Assembly (NCBI GenBank): GCA_020634245.1
Contig: JACKCC010000031.1
Span: 1 to 45,367 of the forward strand
Direction: 5' to 3'
Length of the DNA stretch: 45,367 nt
Source: Ardenticatenaceae bacterium
GTDB taxonomy: Bacteria; Chloroflexota; Anaerolineae; Promineifilales; Promineifilaceae
The notes beneath the pieces are model-generated. The model was given only the letters and a program-made list of their open reading frames with translations. It made no database searches and had not been told where the DNA came from. Numbering within the stretch: position 1 is the first letter of the stretch; each line of letters begins with the position of its first letter. Below are positions 25,789 through 35,300 of the stretch, one piece after another. The position numbers were made by a program, and so were the translations under genes.

Positions 25789-26645
25789 TGAAGACAATCA
25801 TCAAAACAGAAAACCTCAACAAAGAATATATCCTGGGTGGCTTTCCGCGCAATATCAAAATTAACGCTTTGAATGATGTCAATATCACGGTTGCCAGCGA
25901 TGAACCGGCCATCATCAGCGTCGTCGGCGAATCGGGAAGCGGCAAGACCACCCTGGCCAAGACAATTTTGCGCCTGGTGGAACCGACTTCCGGCCAGGTG
26001 CATATCTCTGACCAATTGGTGGCGGGGAAAGGCGCTCAGCCTGATCATACAGAATTTCTGCGCACGGTGCAGCCCATCTTCCAAAATCCATTTGAAGCGT
26101 TCAATCGTTACCGAACTGTGGATGCGTACCTCTATGAAACGGCCACCCGCGTATTGCAGTTAGATCCAATTGAGGCTGTCAAAGCCATTGAAGAAGCCCT
26201 GACCGCGGTTGGTCTCGAATATAAGGATGTGCGTGGAAAGTACCCCAACCAGTTTTCCGGCGGTGAGCTACAACGGGCTTCTGTAGCGCGGGCTTTGATT
26301 CCACACCCGACCCTGATTATTGCCGACGAACCGGTTAGCATGATTGACGCTTCCCGGCGCATGATCATCATCAACCTGTTCCTGGCCCTCAAACAGGAAT
26401 TTAATACCAGCTTTTTGTACATCACCCATGATCTGGCAACGGCTTATTACATCAGTGATTACATCGCTGTGATGAATCGCGGCCGGGTGGTTGAGTTTGG
26501 TGAAGCCAAACAGGTTCTTCAGGATCCCCAGCATGATTACACGCGTCTGCTGCTTAATTCAATCCCCCAATTGAGCAGGAAGTGGGCAGATGAAATTGAC
26601 TGGGGTGCGCCTATAGGCGCAATGTCTGAAAGAGTGATGAATTAA
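25788..26645 (+). CDS. ABC transporter ATP-binding protein, DppF type
   Basis: This 285-residue ATPase has Walker A GESGSGKTT, a Q-loop in VQPIFQNPFEAFN, signature FSGGELQRASVARAL, Walker B LIIADEPVSMID and H-loop YITHDLATAYY. It forms the heterodimer with the DppD-type ATPase. The start overlaps the upstream stop by one base (TAATG). It lacks the long C-terminal tail of its partner, as usual. The next gene, an esterase, begins immediately after its stop. Confidence 0.93.
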   Translation: MKTIIKTENLNKEYILGGFPRNIKINALNDVNITVASDEPAIISVVGESGSGKTTLAKTILRLVEPTSGQVHISDQLVAGKGAQPDHTEFLRTVQPIFQNPFEAFNRYRTVDAYLYETATRVLQLDPIEAVKAIEEALTAVGLEYKDVRGKYPNQFSGGELQRASVARALIPHPTLIIADEPVSMIDASRRMIIINLFLALKQEFNTSFLYITHDLATAYYISDYIAVMNRGRVVEFGEAKQVLQDPQHDYTRLLLNSIPQLSRKWADEIDWGAPIGAMSERVMN

Positions 26646-26646
26646 A

Positions 26647-27513
26647 ATGAGTACAGACGTTTTAGAAATATGGTCAGGCACGGGTGTTCCGCCTGACTCG
26701 GAAGAGTGGACATGGCATGAGCAGGCGATGCAACCGCCCGGAACTTCGCACCCAGATGAGATGGTCAGAAATGTCGTTGTACCCACACTCACGAGGTTTA
26801 AACCGCCTGAGGGCACAGCAAACGGCACGGCGATCATCGTCGCGCCTGGGGGTGGATTTCATTTTTTGATGATGTACCATGAAGGCTACGATGTGGCACG
26901 TTGGCTGACCAAATTTGGCGTGACGGCCTTTGTGCTGAAATATCGTGTCCAGCATACGCCTGAGGACGACAGCAAGATGTCGGCCTTTCTTGAAGAGTTC
27001 GACAGGAATTTACCCGCAGTCACGCAGACCGAGGTTGATCCGCCGATGAATTATCCACCATTAGAGGAAGCGAGGCTGTGGAGTGAAGAAGATGGGCGAC
27101 AGGCGATTCGCTTTTTGCGCCAAAATGCGGCTGAGTTGGGGATTAATCCAAATCGAATTGGGATCATGGGCTTTTCGGCAGGTGGCGGGGTGGCTATCAA
27201 CTCGATACTGGAACATGACGCCCAGAGCTACCCAGATTTTGCGGCGGGCATTTATCCTGCTTATCGCATTGTGAAACCGATGCCCAAAGCTGTTCCTCCC
27301 CTTTTTATTGTGATGGCCGATGATGATAATCTTGTAGCCCCTATTTCTTCAGCGAGACTGTATGAAGATGGGCATAAGGCAGGTCAATCGGTGGAATTGC
27401 ATATTTTTGCCAACGGTGGGCATGGTTTCGGGATGCATAAACAAGGTTTGCTTTCCGATATTTGGGTCAACTTATTCGAGAATTGGTTAAGATCACAAGG
27501 CTATATTGCCTGA
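26647..27513 (+). CDS. Alpha/beta hydrolase, acetyl-esterase-like
   Basis: This 288-residue alpha/beta hydrolase has the oxyanion segment IIVAPGGGFHFL, the nucleophile elbow GFSAGGG with Ser177, an acid region IVMADDDNLV and a terminal histidine in NGGHGFGM. It resembles BD-FAE/acetyl-xylan-esterase-like lipases of carbohydrate clusters. No signal peptide is present, so it probably removes acetyl (or feruloyl) groups from imported oligosaccharides. It is one base after the ATPase stop and followed by two GH140-like genes, so it is part of the same operon. Substrate is inferred from context. Confidence 0.88.
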   Translation: MSTDVLEIWSGTGVPPDSEEWTWHEQAMQPPGTSHPDEMVRNVVVPTLTRFKPPEGTANGTAIIVAPGGGFHFLMMYHEGYDVARWLTKFGVTAFVLKYRVQHTPEDDSKMSAFLEEFDRNLPAVTQTEVDPPMNYPPLEEARLWSEEDGRQAIRFLRQNAAELGINPNRIGIMGFSAGGGVAINSILEHDAQSYPDFAAGIYPAYRIVKPMPKAVPPLFIVMADDDNLVAPISSARLYEDGHKAGQSVELHIFANGGHGFGMHKQGLLSDIWVNLFENWLRSQGYIA

Positions 27514-27573
27514 TATGGCTACATCACGGCATGGACAAATGATGAACTTGAGAAAATCGAAGGAGTTATTCCT

Positions 27574-29163
27574 ATGACAACGAATGAAAAAACAACGATG
27601 ATTGAACAATGGGGTCTTTTCGAACTGGCGCTCAAAGGCACTTCACAAGGCAACCCCTTCCTGGAAGTTGAATTTTCCGCCACCTTCCATCAAGGAGACA
27701 AATCCATCCGGACAACCGGCTTCTATGATGGTGGAGGAACCTACCGCGTCCGCTTCATGCCAGGCAGCCAAGGCGTTTGGCGCTATCAAACCGCCAGTAA
27801 CCTGCCCGAATTGAATGGCATCGAAGGCTCCTTTACCTGTATCGCACCCGGCCCGGATAACCACGGCCCTGTGCGTGTGGCGAACCCCTATCATTTTGCC
27901 TACGCCGACGGCACCCCCTACCTCCCGGTCGGAACCACCTGCTACGTCTGGAATTTGCAGGGCGAACCGTTGGAAAGCCAGACGTTGGAAACCCTGAAAA
28001 AATCTCCTTTTAACAAAATCCGCTTTTGTGTTTTTCCGAAACGATATGCGTACAACCAAAATGACCCCGCCATCTATCCCTTCCCCGGCGAGGTAAAGCG
28101 CGACCCGTCTGAGAAGTTTGTAATTGGCCTTACCCAAGCACCCCCGCCCGATTATTGGGACTTCAGCCGCTTCGTGCCGGAATATTTCCAACACCTCGAA
28201 CAGCGCATCGCCGATTTACAAGTGTTGGGGATTGAAGCGGACCTCATCCTGTTCCACCCGTATGACTTTGGTGCCTGGGGTTTTGACCGGATGCCGGCCG
28301 AGGTCAATGATCGTTATCTGAAATATGTCGTTGCCCGGTTCTCGGCCTACCGCAACCTGTGGTGGTCGTTTGCCAATGAATACGAACTACTCCGGGATCG
28401 CACGACGGAAGATTGGGATCGTTATTTCCAACTTGTTCAAGCCGAAGATTCTTACAACCATCTGCGCTCCGTCCACAATATCAAAGTCTTTTATGACCAT
28501 ACCAAGCCCTGGGTGACACATTCCAGTGTCCAACACGGTGATGTTGCCAAAACGATCACCTGGCTCAAACAATATAGAAAACCCGTGGTTGTGGACGAAT
28601 GCGGCTATGAAGGCGATATCAACCAACAGTGGGGCAACCTGACGCCCCAGGAAATGGTCAACCGCTTCTGGCTGGGTTTCGCCAATGGCGGTCATGTCGG
28701 GCATGGCGAGACCTACTGGAACGAGGAAGAAGTGCTGTGGTGGTCAAAAGGCGGCGTACTCAAGGGCGAAAGTGTCGCCCGGATTGCTTTCCTGCGCCAG
28801 ATTATCGAAGCCGTCCCTGCCCCTGGGCTGGAACCGCTCAACAAAGCCCGGTTTGAGGACATAGTCACCATGGAAGAAGTGATGGAGATGTTTGCCTTCA
28901 GGAATGAAACAGCTAACCTCCTCGGCACGTGGGCAAGCCATGTCCCGGCAGCCGGACACAATGGCACGGATTACTTCCTGCTCTATTTTGGCAACCACCA
29001 ACCTGTATATCACGAATTCGATCTGACCGGGAGTTTTCGGATCGACATTATTGATACTTGGGAGATGACCATTTCCTGCTTTGCAGAAAGTGTTACCGGC
29101 CCTGTGCGGGTATCCCTACCCCGTAAACCGTATATCGCCATTCGCCTGCAACGCCCTGCTTAA
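27574..29163 (+). CDS. GH140/DUF4038-type glycoside hydrolase (apiosidase-like) 1
   Basis: This 529-residue protein has an N-terminal DUF5060 beta domain (about residues 10-85, with FYDGGGTYRVRFMP), a DUF4038-type TIM barrel starting at PYLPVGTTCYVWN, and a C-terminal beta domain. Likely catalytic residues are the acid/base Glu269 in WWSFANEYE and the nucleophile Glu342 in VVVDECGYEGD, which have the spacing and motifs of clan GH-A. Related GH140 enzymes release D-apiose from rhamnogalacturonan II, but many DUF4038 proteins are uncharacterised. It has no signal peptide and a good AAGGAG ribosome-binding site. It probably acts in the cytoplasm on oligosaccharides imported by the adjacent ABC system. 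Confidence 0.82.
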   Translation: MTTNEKTTMIEQWGLFELALKGTSQGNPFLEVEFSATFHQGDKSIRTTGFYDGGGTYRVRFMPGSQGVWRYQTASNLPELNGIEGSFTCIAPGPDNHGPVRVANPYHFAYADGTPYLPVGTTCYVWNLQGEPLESQTLETLKKSPFNKIRFCVFPKRYAYNQNDPAIYPFPGEVKRDPSEKFVIGLTQAPPPDYWDFSRFVPEYFQHLEQRIADLQVLGIEADLILFHPYDFGAWGFDRMPAEVNDRYLKYVVARFSAYRNLWWSFANEYELLRDRTTEDWDRYFQLVQAEDSYNHLRSVHNIKVFYDHTKPWVTHSSVQHGDVAKTITWLKQYRKPVVVDECGYEGDINQQWGNLTPQEMVNRFWLGFANGGHVGHGETYWNEEEVLWWSKGGVLKGESVARIAFLRQIIEAVPAPGLEPLNKARFEDIVTMEEVMEMFAFRNETANLLGTWASHVPAAGHNGTDYFLLYFGNHQPVYHEFDLTGSFRIDIIDTWEMTISCFAESVTGPVRVSLPRKPYIAIRLQRPA

Positions 29164-29210
29164 AATCGGCGGCAACCAGCGTTTTTTGGCCGAACCAGAA
29201 GGACGATCTT

Positions 29211-30743
29211 ATGCTGATTCATCCCTGGCAAGAAATCGAAATTGTTTTGACTGCTGCCCTGGAGTACGAAAACCCTTATACCGATGTGGATGTCCATGTA
29301 GAGTTTACTCACGAGAGCGGTACGACCTTGCGCCGTCCAGCCTTTTGGGATGGTGGACAAACCTGGAAAGTGCGCTTTGCTTCGCCTCTGGCAAACGGCC
29401 GTTGGCACTGGCTCAGCCAATCCTCCCACAAAGATAGCGGTCTGCACAGACAGGGTGGCACATTAGATTGCCAGCCTGACAGCCAAACCACCCATCGCTT
29501 TTACCGGCACGGTTTCTGGCGCATGTCGCCTGGCAAGCGCAGTTTGGTCCATGCCGATGGCTATCCAGCGATCCTAGCAGGAGATACCGCCTGGGCGCTC
29601 CCTTGGCGGGCAACTGAAGAACAGTGTCGTATCTATGCCGTCGACCGTCAGGCAAAAGGGTTTAACGCCGTCTTGCTGATGAGCGTGCAGCCAGACATGC
29701 ACGCTCGCGGCCCACGCGACCGCATAGCCGATGAGGGTTTCGACATCGGTTTTGAGGATTTGCCAAACGGCCACATTAATGAGCTAAACCCGGCTTATTT
29801 CCAATATCTTGATCGCCTGATTGGTATCCTGGTTGAACATGAAATTGTGCCCGTCTATCAGCCAGTCTTTTTTGGTTTCGGATGGAAAGGATTGAGCGTA
29901 GCTGGCCCGGTTTTGCCACCGGCAGAATATGCCCGCTACTGCCGGTATTTAGTAGCCCGTTACGGCGCGCGCCCAGCCGTTTATCTGGTAGGCGGGGATG
30001 GTTCAGGCTACGAGCCTCAGGTACCGGCTGGCGGCGAAGAGATTGAAAAGTGGGACGCTTATCAGCAGCCTACCGGCATCCACTATCGCCCTCATGCGGA
30101 TAATCGGGCCTGGCAAGATGCGGATTGGCTTGATTTTCAATGGTGTCAAACGGGGCACAGCGGCGAACATATGCCGGAGCGTGTAACCGACATGTGGCGC
30201 AACACATCCATCAAGGCTGTGGCCAACGGCGAACCCACTTACGAGCATGGGGGCAGGCGCGGCAAAGCCGAAGGTTGGTGGCAGGGACATGAAGCATGGT
30301 CTAACCTATGTGCCGGGGGCACAATGGGCGTGGTTTATGGGGCAGGCAGCCTTTGGCAGTGGCGACTTCATCCTGAAGAGTCAGGGCATGAAGCATTCTT
30401 CCTGGCCGAAAATGCCGGCTGGCGCGAAGCGTTGGACTTTGAAGGTTCCCGTTATGTCGGTCTTATTCCGCGCATACTGGAGGGCTTGCCAACGACTGAT
30501 ATGGAGCCTAATTGGCAAGTTAGCTTGGGCAGACGGGGGTTGTTGGTACCGGGTAAATTGTATATTGGTTACCTGAGCGAGGGTGGCATGACAATGTATT
30601 TCGGCAATCAGGTGCCGCGCTCGTACCGGCTTGTTGATCCGCGCAGTGGGGAGACGGTTAGCGAAGGGAAACTACCCGCAAATGATCCCGTTACCATGAA
30701 CATAGACAAGGGGCCACGCGTTATTATTTGTTACAAGCCATGA
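29211..30743 (+). CDS. GH140/DUF4038-type glycoside hydrolase (apiosidase-like) 2
   Basis: This 510-residue protein has a DUF5060 domain (FWDGGQTWKVRFASP), then a DUF4038 barrel starting at YPAILAGDTAWALPWR, then a C-terminal beta domain. Candidate catalytic residues are Asp263 in LVGGDGSGYE and Glu341 in ANGEPTYEHGG. The characterised GH140 apiosidase also uses an Asp acid/base and a Glu nucleophile, so this copy is the closer match to GH140 and the first copy the more divergent. No signal peptide. It lies 47 bases after the first copy with AAGGA as ribosome-binding site. One ACGGCCGT octamer is present at 29395. Confidence 0.85.
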   Translation: MLIHPWQEIEIVLTAALEYENPYTDVDVHVEFTHESGTTLRRPAFWDGGQTWKVRFASPLANGRWHWLSQSSHKDSGLHRQGGTLDCQPDSQTTHRFYRHGFWRMSPGKRSLVHADGYPAILAGDTAWALPWRATEEQCRIYAVDRQAKGFNAVLLMSVQPDMHARGPRDRIADEGFDIGFEDLPNGHINELNPAYFQYLDRLIGILVEHEIVPVYQPVFFGFGWKGLSVAGPVLPPAEYARYCRYLVARYGARPAVYLVGGDGSGYEPQVPAGGEEIEKWDAYQQPTGIHYRPHADNRAWQDADWLDFQWCQTGHSGEHMPERVTDMWRNTSIKAVANGEPTYEHGGRRGKAEGWWQGHEAWSNLCAGGTMGVVYGAGSLWQWRLHPEESGHEAFFLAENAGWREALDFEGSRYVGLIPRILEGLPTTDMEPNWQVSLGRRGLLVPGKLYIGYLSEGGMTMYFGNQVPRSYRLVDPRSGETVSEGKLPANDPVTMNIDKGPRVIICYKP

Positions 30744-30876
30744 ATCCCACTTTAATGCACCCTATTTTCTAAATACTTGTTTGACCAAATCGGTCTGACA
30801 TTGGTGAAAATTGGCGTAGTGGGTTCGTCAGAACGGTTGAGCGATTCTGGCAAAATCTTTTTATCCACGCTTATCA

Positions 30877-30914
30877 GGAGGGAATAAGGGAACGGCCGTT
30901 CCCTTATTCCCTCC
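30877..30914. terminator. Perfect 38-bp palindrome centred on AACGGCCGTT
   Basis: Every base from 30877 to 30914 pairs with its mirror partner; the arms start GGAGGGAATAAGGG and the centre is AACGGCCGTT. It lies 133 bases after the second GH140-like gene and 59 bases before the next ATG. There is no T-run. It may end the glycosidase operon, extrude as a cruciform, or bind a protein. Confidence 0.6.
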
Positions 30915-30973
30915 ACTCTGCTAACTACCGCTTCCTCTTTACCTTTTACACTTTACGCTTTACAATAACCCCC

Positions 30974-32287
30974 ATGAGCATCGACAACCCATTCTACCAC
31001 CGGGGAGCAATCCGCCGGGCCGAAGATTTTTACGGCCGTGACGCCGAAATTACCCAAATTCTAGGTCTGCTGCGCAATGGGCAAAGCGTTTCGCTCATTG
31101 GTCCGCGCCGCATTGGCAAAAGTTCACTGCTAATGCATCTATGCCGTCCCCAGGTACGGCAAGGATTGGGTATGCCGGCAGATAAATCGTTCTTTGTTTT
31201 GGTAGACTGCCAGGAGCTGGGCGGCTCACCACCGGAAGAAGTATATGAGGTGCTGCTCACTGGGCTGCTGGATGCCGCCGAAGATGCTGGCGTTACGTTG
31301 GAAAGCCCCAAAGGGCCAGCCTCCTACCATGGCCTTGACCGAATGCTGCGCCAGTTGAGTCAGAATGGGATTTCTGTCGTTGTTCTGCTTGACGAATTTG
31401 AATTGCTGGCCGTCAATGAACATTTGACCCCTTATTTCTTTGCCCGGCTGCGCGGCCTGACAACAAAACACGGATTGGCCTATCTTACTGCATCGCAACG
31501 GCCGTTATTCGCCATCACCGCCGAAGAAGAAATCCTCAGCTCCCCTTTCTTCAACATTTTCGTTACCCTGCCGCTGGGTCTGTTCACACGGGAAGAAGCA
31601 TTGGGGTTGCTGCAAATCCGCCTGGCCGATACTCAAATCCAGTTTTCGCCAGCGCTGCAAGACCATTTGCTGTTCATGGTTGGGCCACACCCGTTCTTCC
31701 TGCATGTGGCTGGTTACTACGCTTTCCAAATGCTCGTGCAGGGTGAAAGCCTCAAAAAAGCAGACGAATTTGCTCTGTTGGACGATCCGGTTGAAGTCGA
31801 GGCCAGTTCACATTTGGGTTATCTGTGGCAAAATCTTGCTCCGGTCGAACAATATGCGCTGGCCATCGCTAACGGGCCAATCGATAATATGCGGTTGTTG
31901 GAACAGCAGTGTTTGTTGGAACAGGTAGACGGCCGTTACTGCTACACTAATGAAATCCTGCGCCGTTTCGTCCGCCGCCAGGCTGTCGAAGGCTTGATCC
32001 AGGCCGGCCCATTTGTGATTGACCAGCAGCGGCATCAGGTATGGGCCATGGGGCAGGAAATCAGCCTGACCACCTCTCAATTTGCCATCCTGGTTCGTCT
32101 ATGCGAATTAGAAGGGCAGGTGGTACACGGTGATGATTTAGAAACGGCCGTATGGGGTGATGTCCTGGTCAACGATCCAGATCGGCTCAAAACCCTCATC
32201 AAACGCCTGCGCCGGGCCATCGTCCCCTACGACACCTGGATCATTAGCGAACGAGGCGTCGGTTATGCGCTCCGGCCGCCAGATTAA
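30974..32287 (+). CDS. AAA/STAND-type ATPase fused to a PhoB-type DNA-binding domain
   Basis: This 437-residue soluble protein starts with NPFYHRGAIRRAEDFYGRD, then Walker A GPRRIGKSS (residues 43-51) and Walker B VVLLDEFELL near residues 134-143, followed by helical AAA lid regions. The last 90 residues (about 345-437) are an OmpR/PhoB-type winged helix: FVIDQQRHQVWAMG, SLTTSQFAILVRLCELEG and the wing end ISERGVGYALRPP. It should be an ATP-dependent transcription regulator without a receiver domain. No ribosome-binding site is obvious before the ATG. It is 31 bases upstream of a giant membrane protein with a related ATPase, so the two probably work together. The function is unknown. Confidence 0.82.
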   Translation: MSIDNPFYHRGAIRRAEDFYGRDAEITQILGLLRNGQSVSLIGPRRIGKSSLLMHLCRPQVRQGLGMPADKSFFVLVDCQELGGSPPEEVYEVLLTGLLDAAEDAGVTLESPKGPASYHGLDRMLRQLSQNGISVVVLLDEFELLAVNEHLTPYFFARLRGLTTKHGLAYLTASQRPLFAITAEEEILSSPFFNIFVTLPLGLFTREEALGLLQIRLADTQIQFSPALQDHLLFMVGPHPFFLHVAGYYAFQMLVQGESLKKADEFALLDDPVEVEASSHLGYLWQNLAPVEQYALAIANGPIDNMRLLEQQCLLEQVDGRYCYTNEILRRFVRRQAVEGLIQAGPFVIDQQRHQVWAMGQEISLTTSQFAILVRLCELEGQVVHGDDLETAVWGDVLVNDPDRLKTLIKRLRRAIVPYDTWIISERGVGYALRPPD

Positions 32288-32293
32288 GCAGCG

Positions 32294-32391
32294 AGGAACG
32301 AGTGGTGAGTGGCGAGTAATGAGTGGCAAGTCTTTCACGTCACGCATTGCACCTTACGTTTCACGTTTCACAATTCACGGTTTACAGATTG
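32294..32391. repeat. Degenerate GTGAGTGG / TTTCACG repeat hairpin
   Basis: Units like GTGGTGAGTGGCGAGTAATG on the left face TTTCACGTCACGC and TTTCACGTTTCAC units on the right. The element spans the junction of two genes and runs into the coding start of the giant sensor protein. It belongs to the same class of short degenerate repeats as the elements at 6668, 9085, 38961 and 43634. Confidence 0.6.
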
Positions 32392-35300
32392 CGGGTTTCA
32401 GCTTAATCCTTCTTCTCCTTTTTGCCCCTTCTTCTGCCACTGCTCAAGCCCAATCTCCCAGCTACTGGCAGTATCGTGCTGCCGGCCGTTTGCAGCACGT
32501 CATTACCGCCGACCTGAACAACGACAACATTGGTGAATTCGTCGTTGTGGATGAAGATGGCAAGGTAGACATCCTGGACGCGAATGGAGCCTGGCAAAAC
32601 AGTTACAACGCCGCTGCCCCGATTACGGCCGTTCAAACTGTGGATACCGATGACGCCCGCCGTTCACCCCGCGAGATCATATTAGCACTTCCCAATCGGC
32701 TGGTGCTGCTGGCTGCCAATGGCAGTGAATTGTGGCAGACACCGCTGACCACTTTAACTACGCCGCCCGATTTGCTGGCCAGCAGCAGCAGCGAAACCGA
32801 GCAAATGTGGCAAGCGCAGTACGATGCCATCCCCACAGCCGTCGAAAGTTTCGATTGGGATGGCGACGGCCGTTCCGAAATCCTGGTCTTGCTCAGCACC
32901 GGCCAACTACAGTTATTCGATGGCAAAGGTCAGCTCATCTGGCGTTATGTACGCGGCAGCAGCCCGGCCCAAGAAATTCAGCCCTTTATGGATGTGGCCG
33001 ATTTTAACCAGGACGGCCAGGATGAAGTGGCATTGGGCTACTTTACCGCAGCGCTCCGGTTCAGCCAGCTAGCCTTGATTGATCGGAACGGCCGTCTCCT
33101 GTGGGACCAGGAACAGCCCATCTCCGGCCGGTTAACGGCACTCACCGCCGTCAATCTGGCCGGGCGCAATTACATCGCCCTGGGCAACAATCTGGGGCAT
33201 TTGTACGTGTACGACAGCAGCCGGCAGCGGTTTTGGTTCCGCACCATCAACCGCCCCGTCACGGCGCTGACCCAGATTCCGTTGAGCGATGGGGCGGGCA
33301 TCGCCGCCGGGACCGATGGCGGCAGTGTTATTGCCTACAATTGGGAAGGACATCGCCAATGGACCCGCAATCTAGCCCTCAACGCGGATCGCAATATCAT
33401 CGGCCTGTCAGGCGGCCCGCTGCTGACGCCAGAAGACCAGCCTGCGCTGGCCGTCACCATTGAAGGGGCTGATTCAACCGTTCCGGCCGATGTGGTCCTG
33501 CTGTCGAAAAACGGCCGTTCCCTGGACACGCTGATTGGGGCAGCCGATTCCGGGCGTGTCTGGCTGTTGGATATCAACAAAGATCAGGCCAATGAACTGC
33601 TTCTGGCCCGCTTTTCCAACCTGGAACTGCTGGGATTTGGCGTGGGAGCCAGCGAACTGGCCAGTGATTGGGAATATGATTTGCTGGGGCAGCCCAGTTC
33701 CATGCTGGTTGTTGATTTTGACCAGGATGGGGAAGAAGAGTTATTGGTAGGAACGAAAAACGGCCGTATCCACCGGCTCAACAACGATGGCTCTTTCTCC
33801 TGGGTCGTCAATCCGGGCGTAGCCATCACCCATCTGGCCGAACTGCCCAATCCAACCACAAACACCCCCGACATCATCGTGGTGCGCAGCCAGCTTCAGC
33901 CCCAATCGGGCAGCAATGGAGACATCGCCGAAGCGAAAAGCTGGCTGGCCATCCGGCGGGCCAATGGCGAGCAAGTTTGGGAAGAGTCGCTGCCTACTGT
34001 GATTACGGCCGTTCAAGTTGGCAACCTGAATATCAACGACAGCCCGGAAATCGCCGTCGGCACAGCCGGTGGTGATGTCATCGTCTTTAACAGCGCCTCC
34101 AACATGTTGTGGCAAACCCAACTGCCGGAACCGGTAACGCAGCTTCTCATCGTGCGCGACAGCCTTACCCAGTCACAAGCCATTGTTGCTGCCACAACCC
34201 ACCGCCTGTATCTGGTTAATTCAGATCACGTCCCCTGGGTTATGGCGATTTACGACGCCCCCGTCCAGGCTGTTTATCCGATTAATCAGCCGGGAAGCAG
34301 TCTGTCTGGCCTGATTACCTTTACTGATGACGGTCAGGTGTTTGCCATTTCACTGCTGGGACGCCCTATTCCTTCGTGGCCATTCACGATTGACGGCCCA
34401 TTGCAGCGCACTTTATATGCCGCAGAACTCTTGGCCGAGGAACCATTGCCCAAACCGGCAGCCGATTCATTTTTGATCACTACGGCCGAAGGCACCCTGC
34501 GCAACCTGTTAATCGAAGAAGGCCAGCCACGGCTTTCCTGGCTGCTAACCCGCCTGGGTAACATCACCAGCCTGTTTTGGGGCGATCTAGATAACGATGG
34601 GGTACCGGATATGATCGTAGGAGATGGTGACGGCCGTGTCAGCCTCTACGAAGTCAATCCCACTCTCCGCCAACCAGACCTGAAGAACCGGCTCAACCTC
34701 GGCAGTCCTGTTTTCGGCCTCAGCATTCTCCAGCGGGAAAACCGGCAAAACTCCGACTTGCTGACCGTCACCCAAAACGGTGTGGTGCAGTTGTTTCGCA
34801 GCCAGGAAAATCTGCCGCCGCTGCTCACCAAGCCCCAGGCCGAAATCATCCAGGGGCGCTACAGCCTATCTGTCTCCATCCGCGATGCCGAACGTGACAA
34901 TGTCGTCGTTGGATTGGAAATCTTCAATCCGGCATCCCAATCCTGGGAACTGCAAGAAGAACAGCAGGTCATCGGCGGCAGCGGGGAATTATTCTGGATT
35001 TTGAACGCCCCACCAGAAGCTCCGGCCGGTGTTCAGTACCGCTTTCAATACAATGACGGCTTCCATCAAGGCATCATTTCCCCGCCCGCCGGGCCGCCAC
35101 CGCCACCGCCGCCGGCCATCAACAACAGTTCCCTCACCGGCTTGATCGTCTTAGGCGTCAGCATCCTTGTTTTTGCCTTGTTCTTTTGGCGGCAAGCCCA
35201 GGCTCCCGCAGCCCAGGCCAGTCGTTTTTACCGCGATTTACAACAAGCCCCAGAATTGACTCTGCGCCAGATGGAGGCTCGCTACCGGCGTAATCGGGGT

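Noticed and set aside
32157..32318. The upstream extension of the giant sensor gene frame to 32157
   Set aside because: It overlaps the upstream ATPase gene in another frame and encodes no conserved sequence; a signal peptide begins only after 32319.
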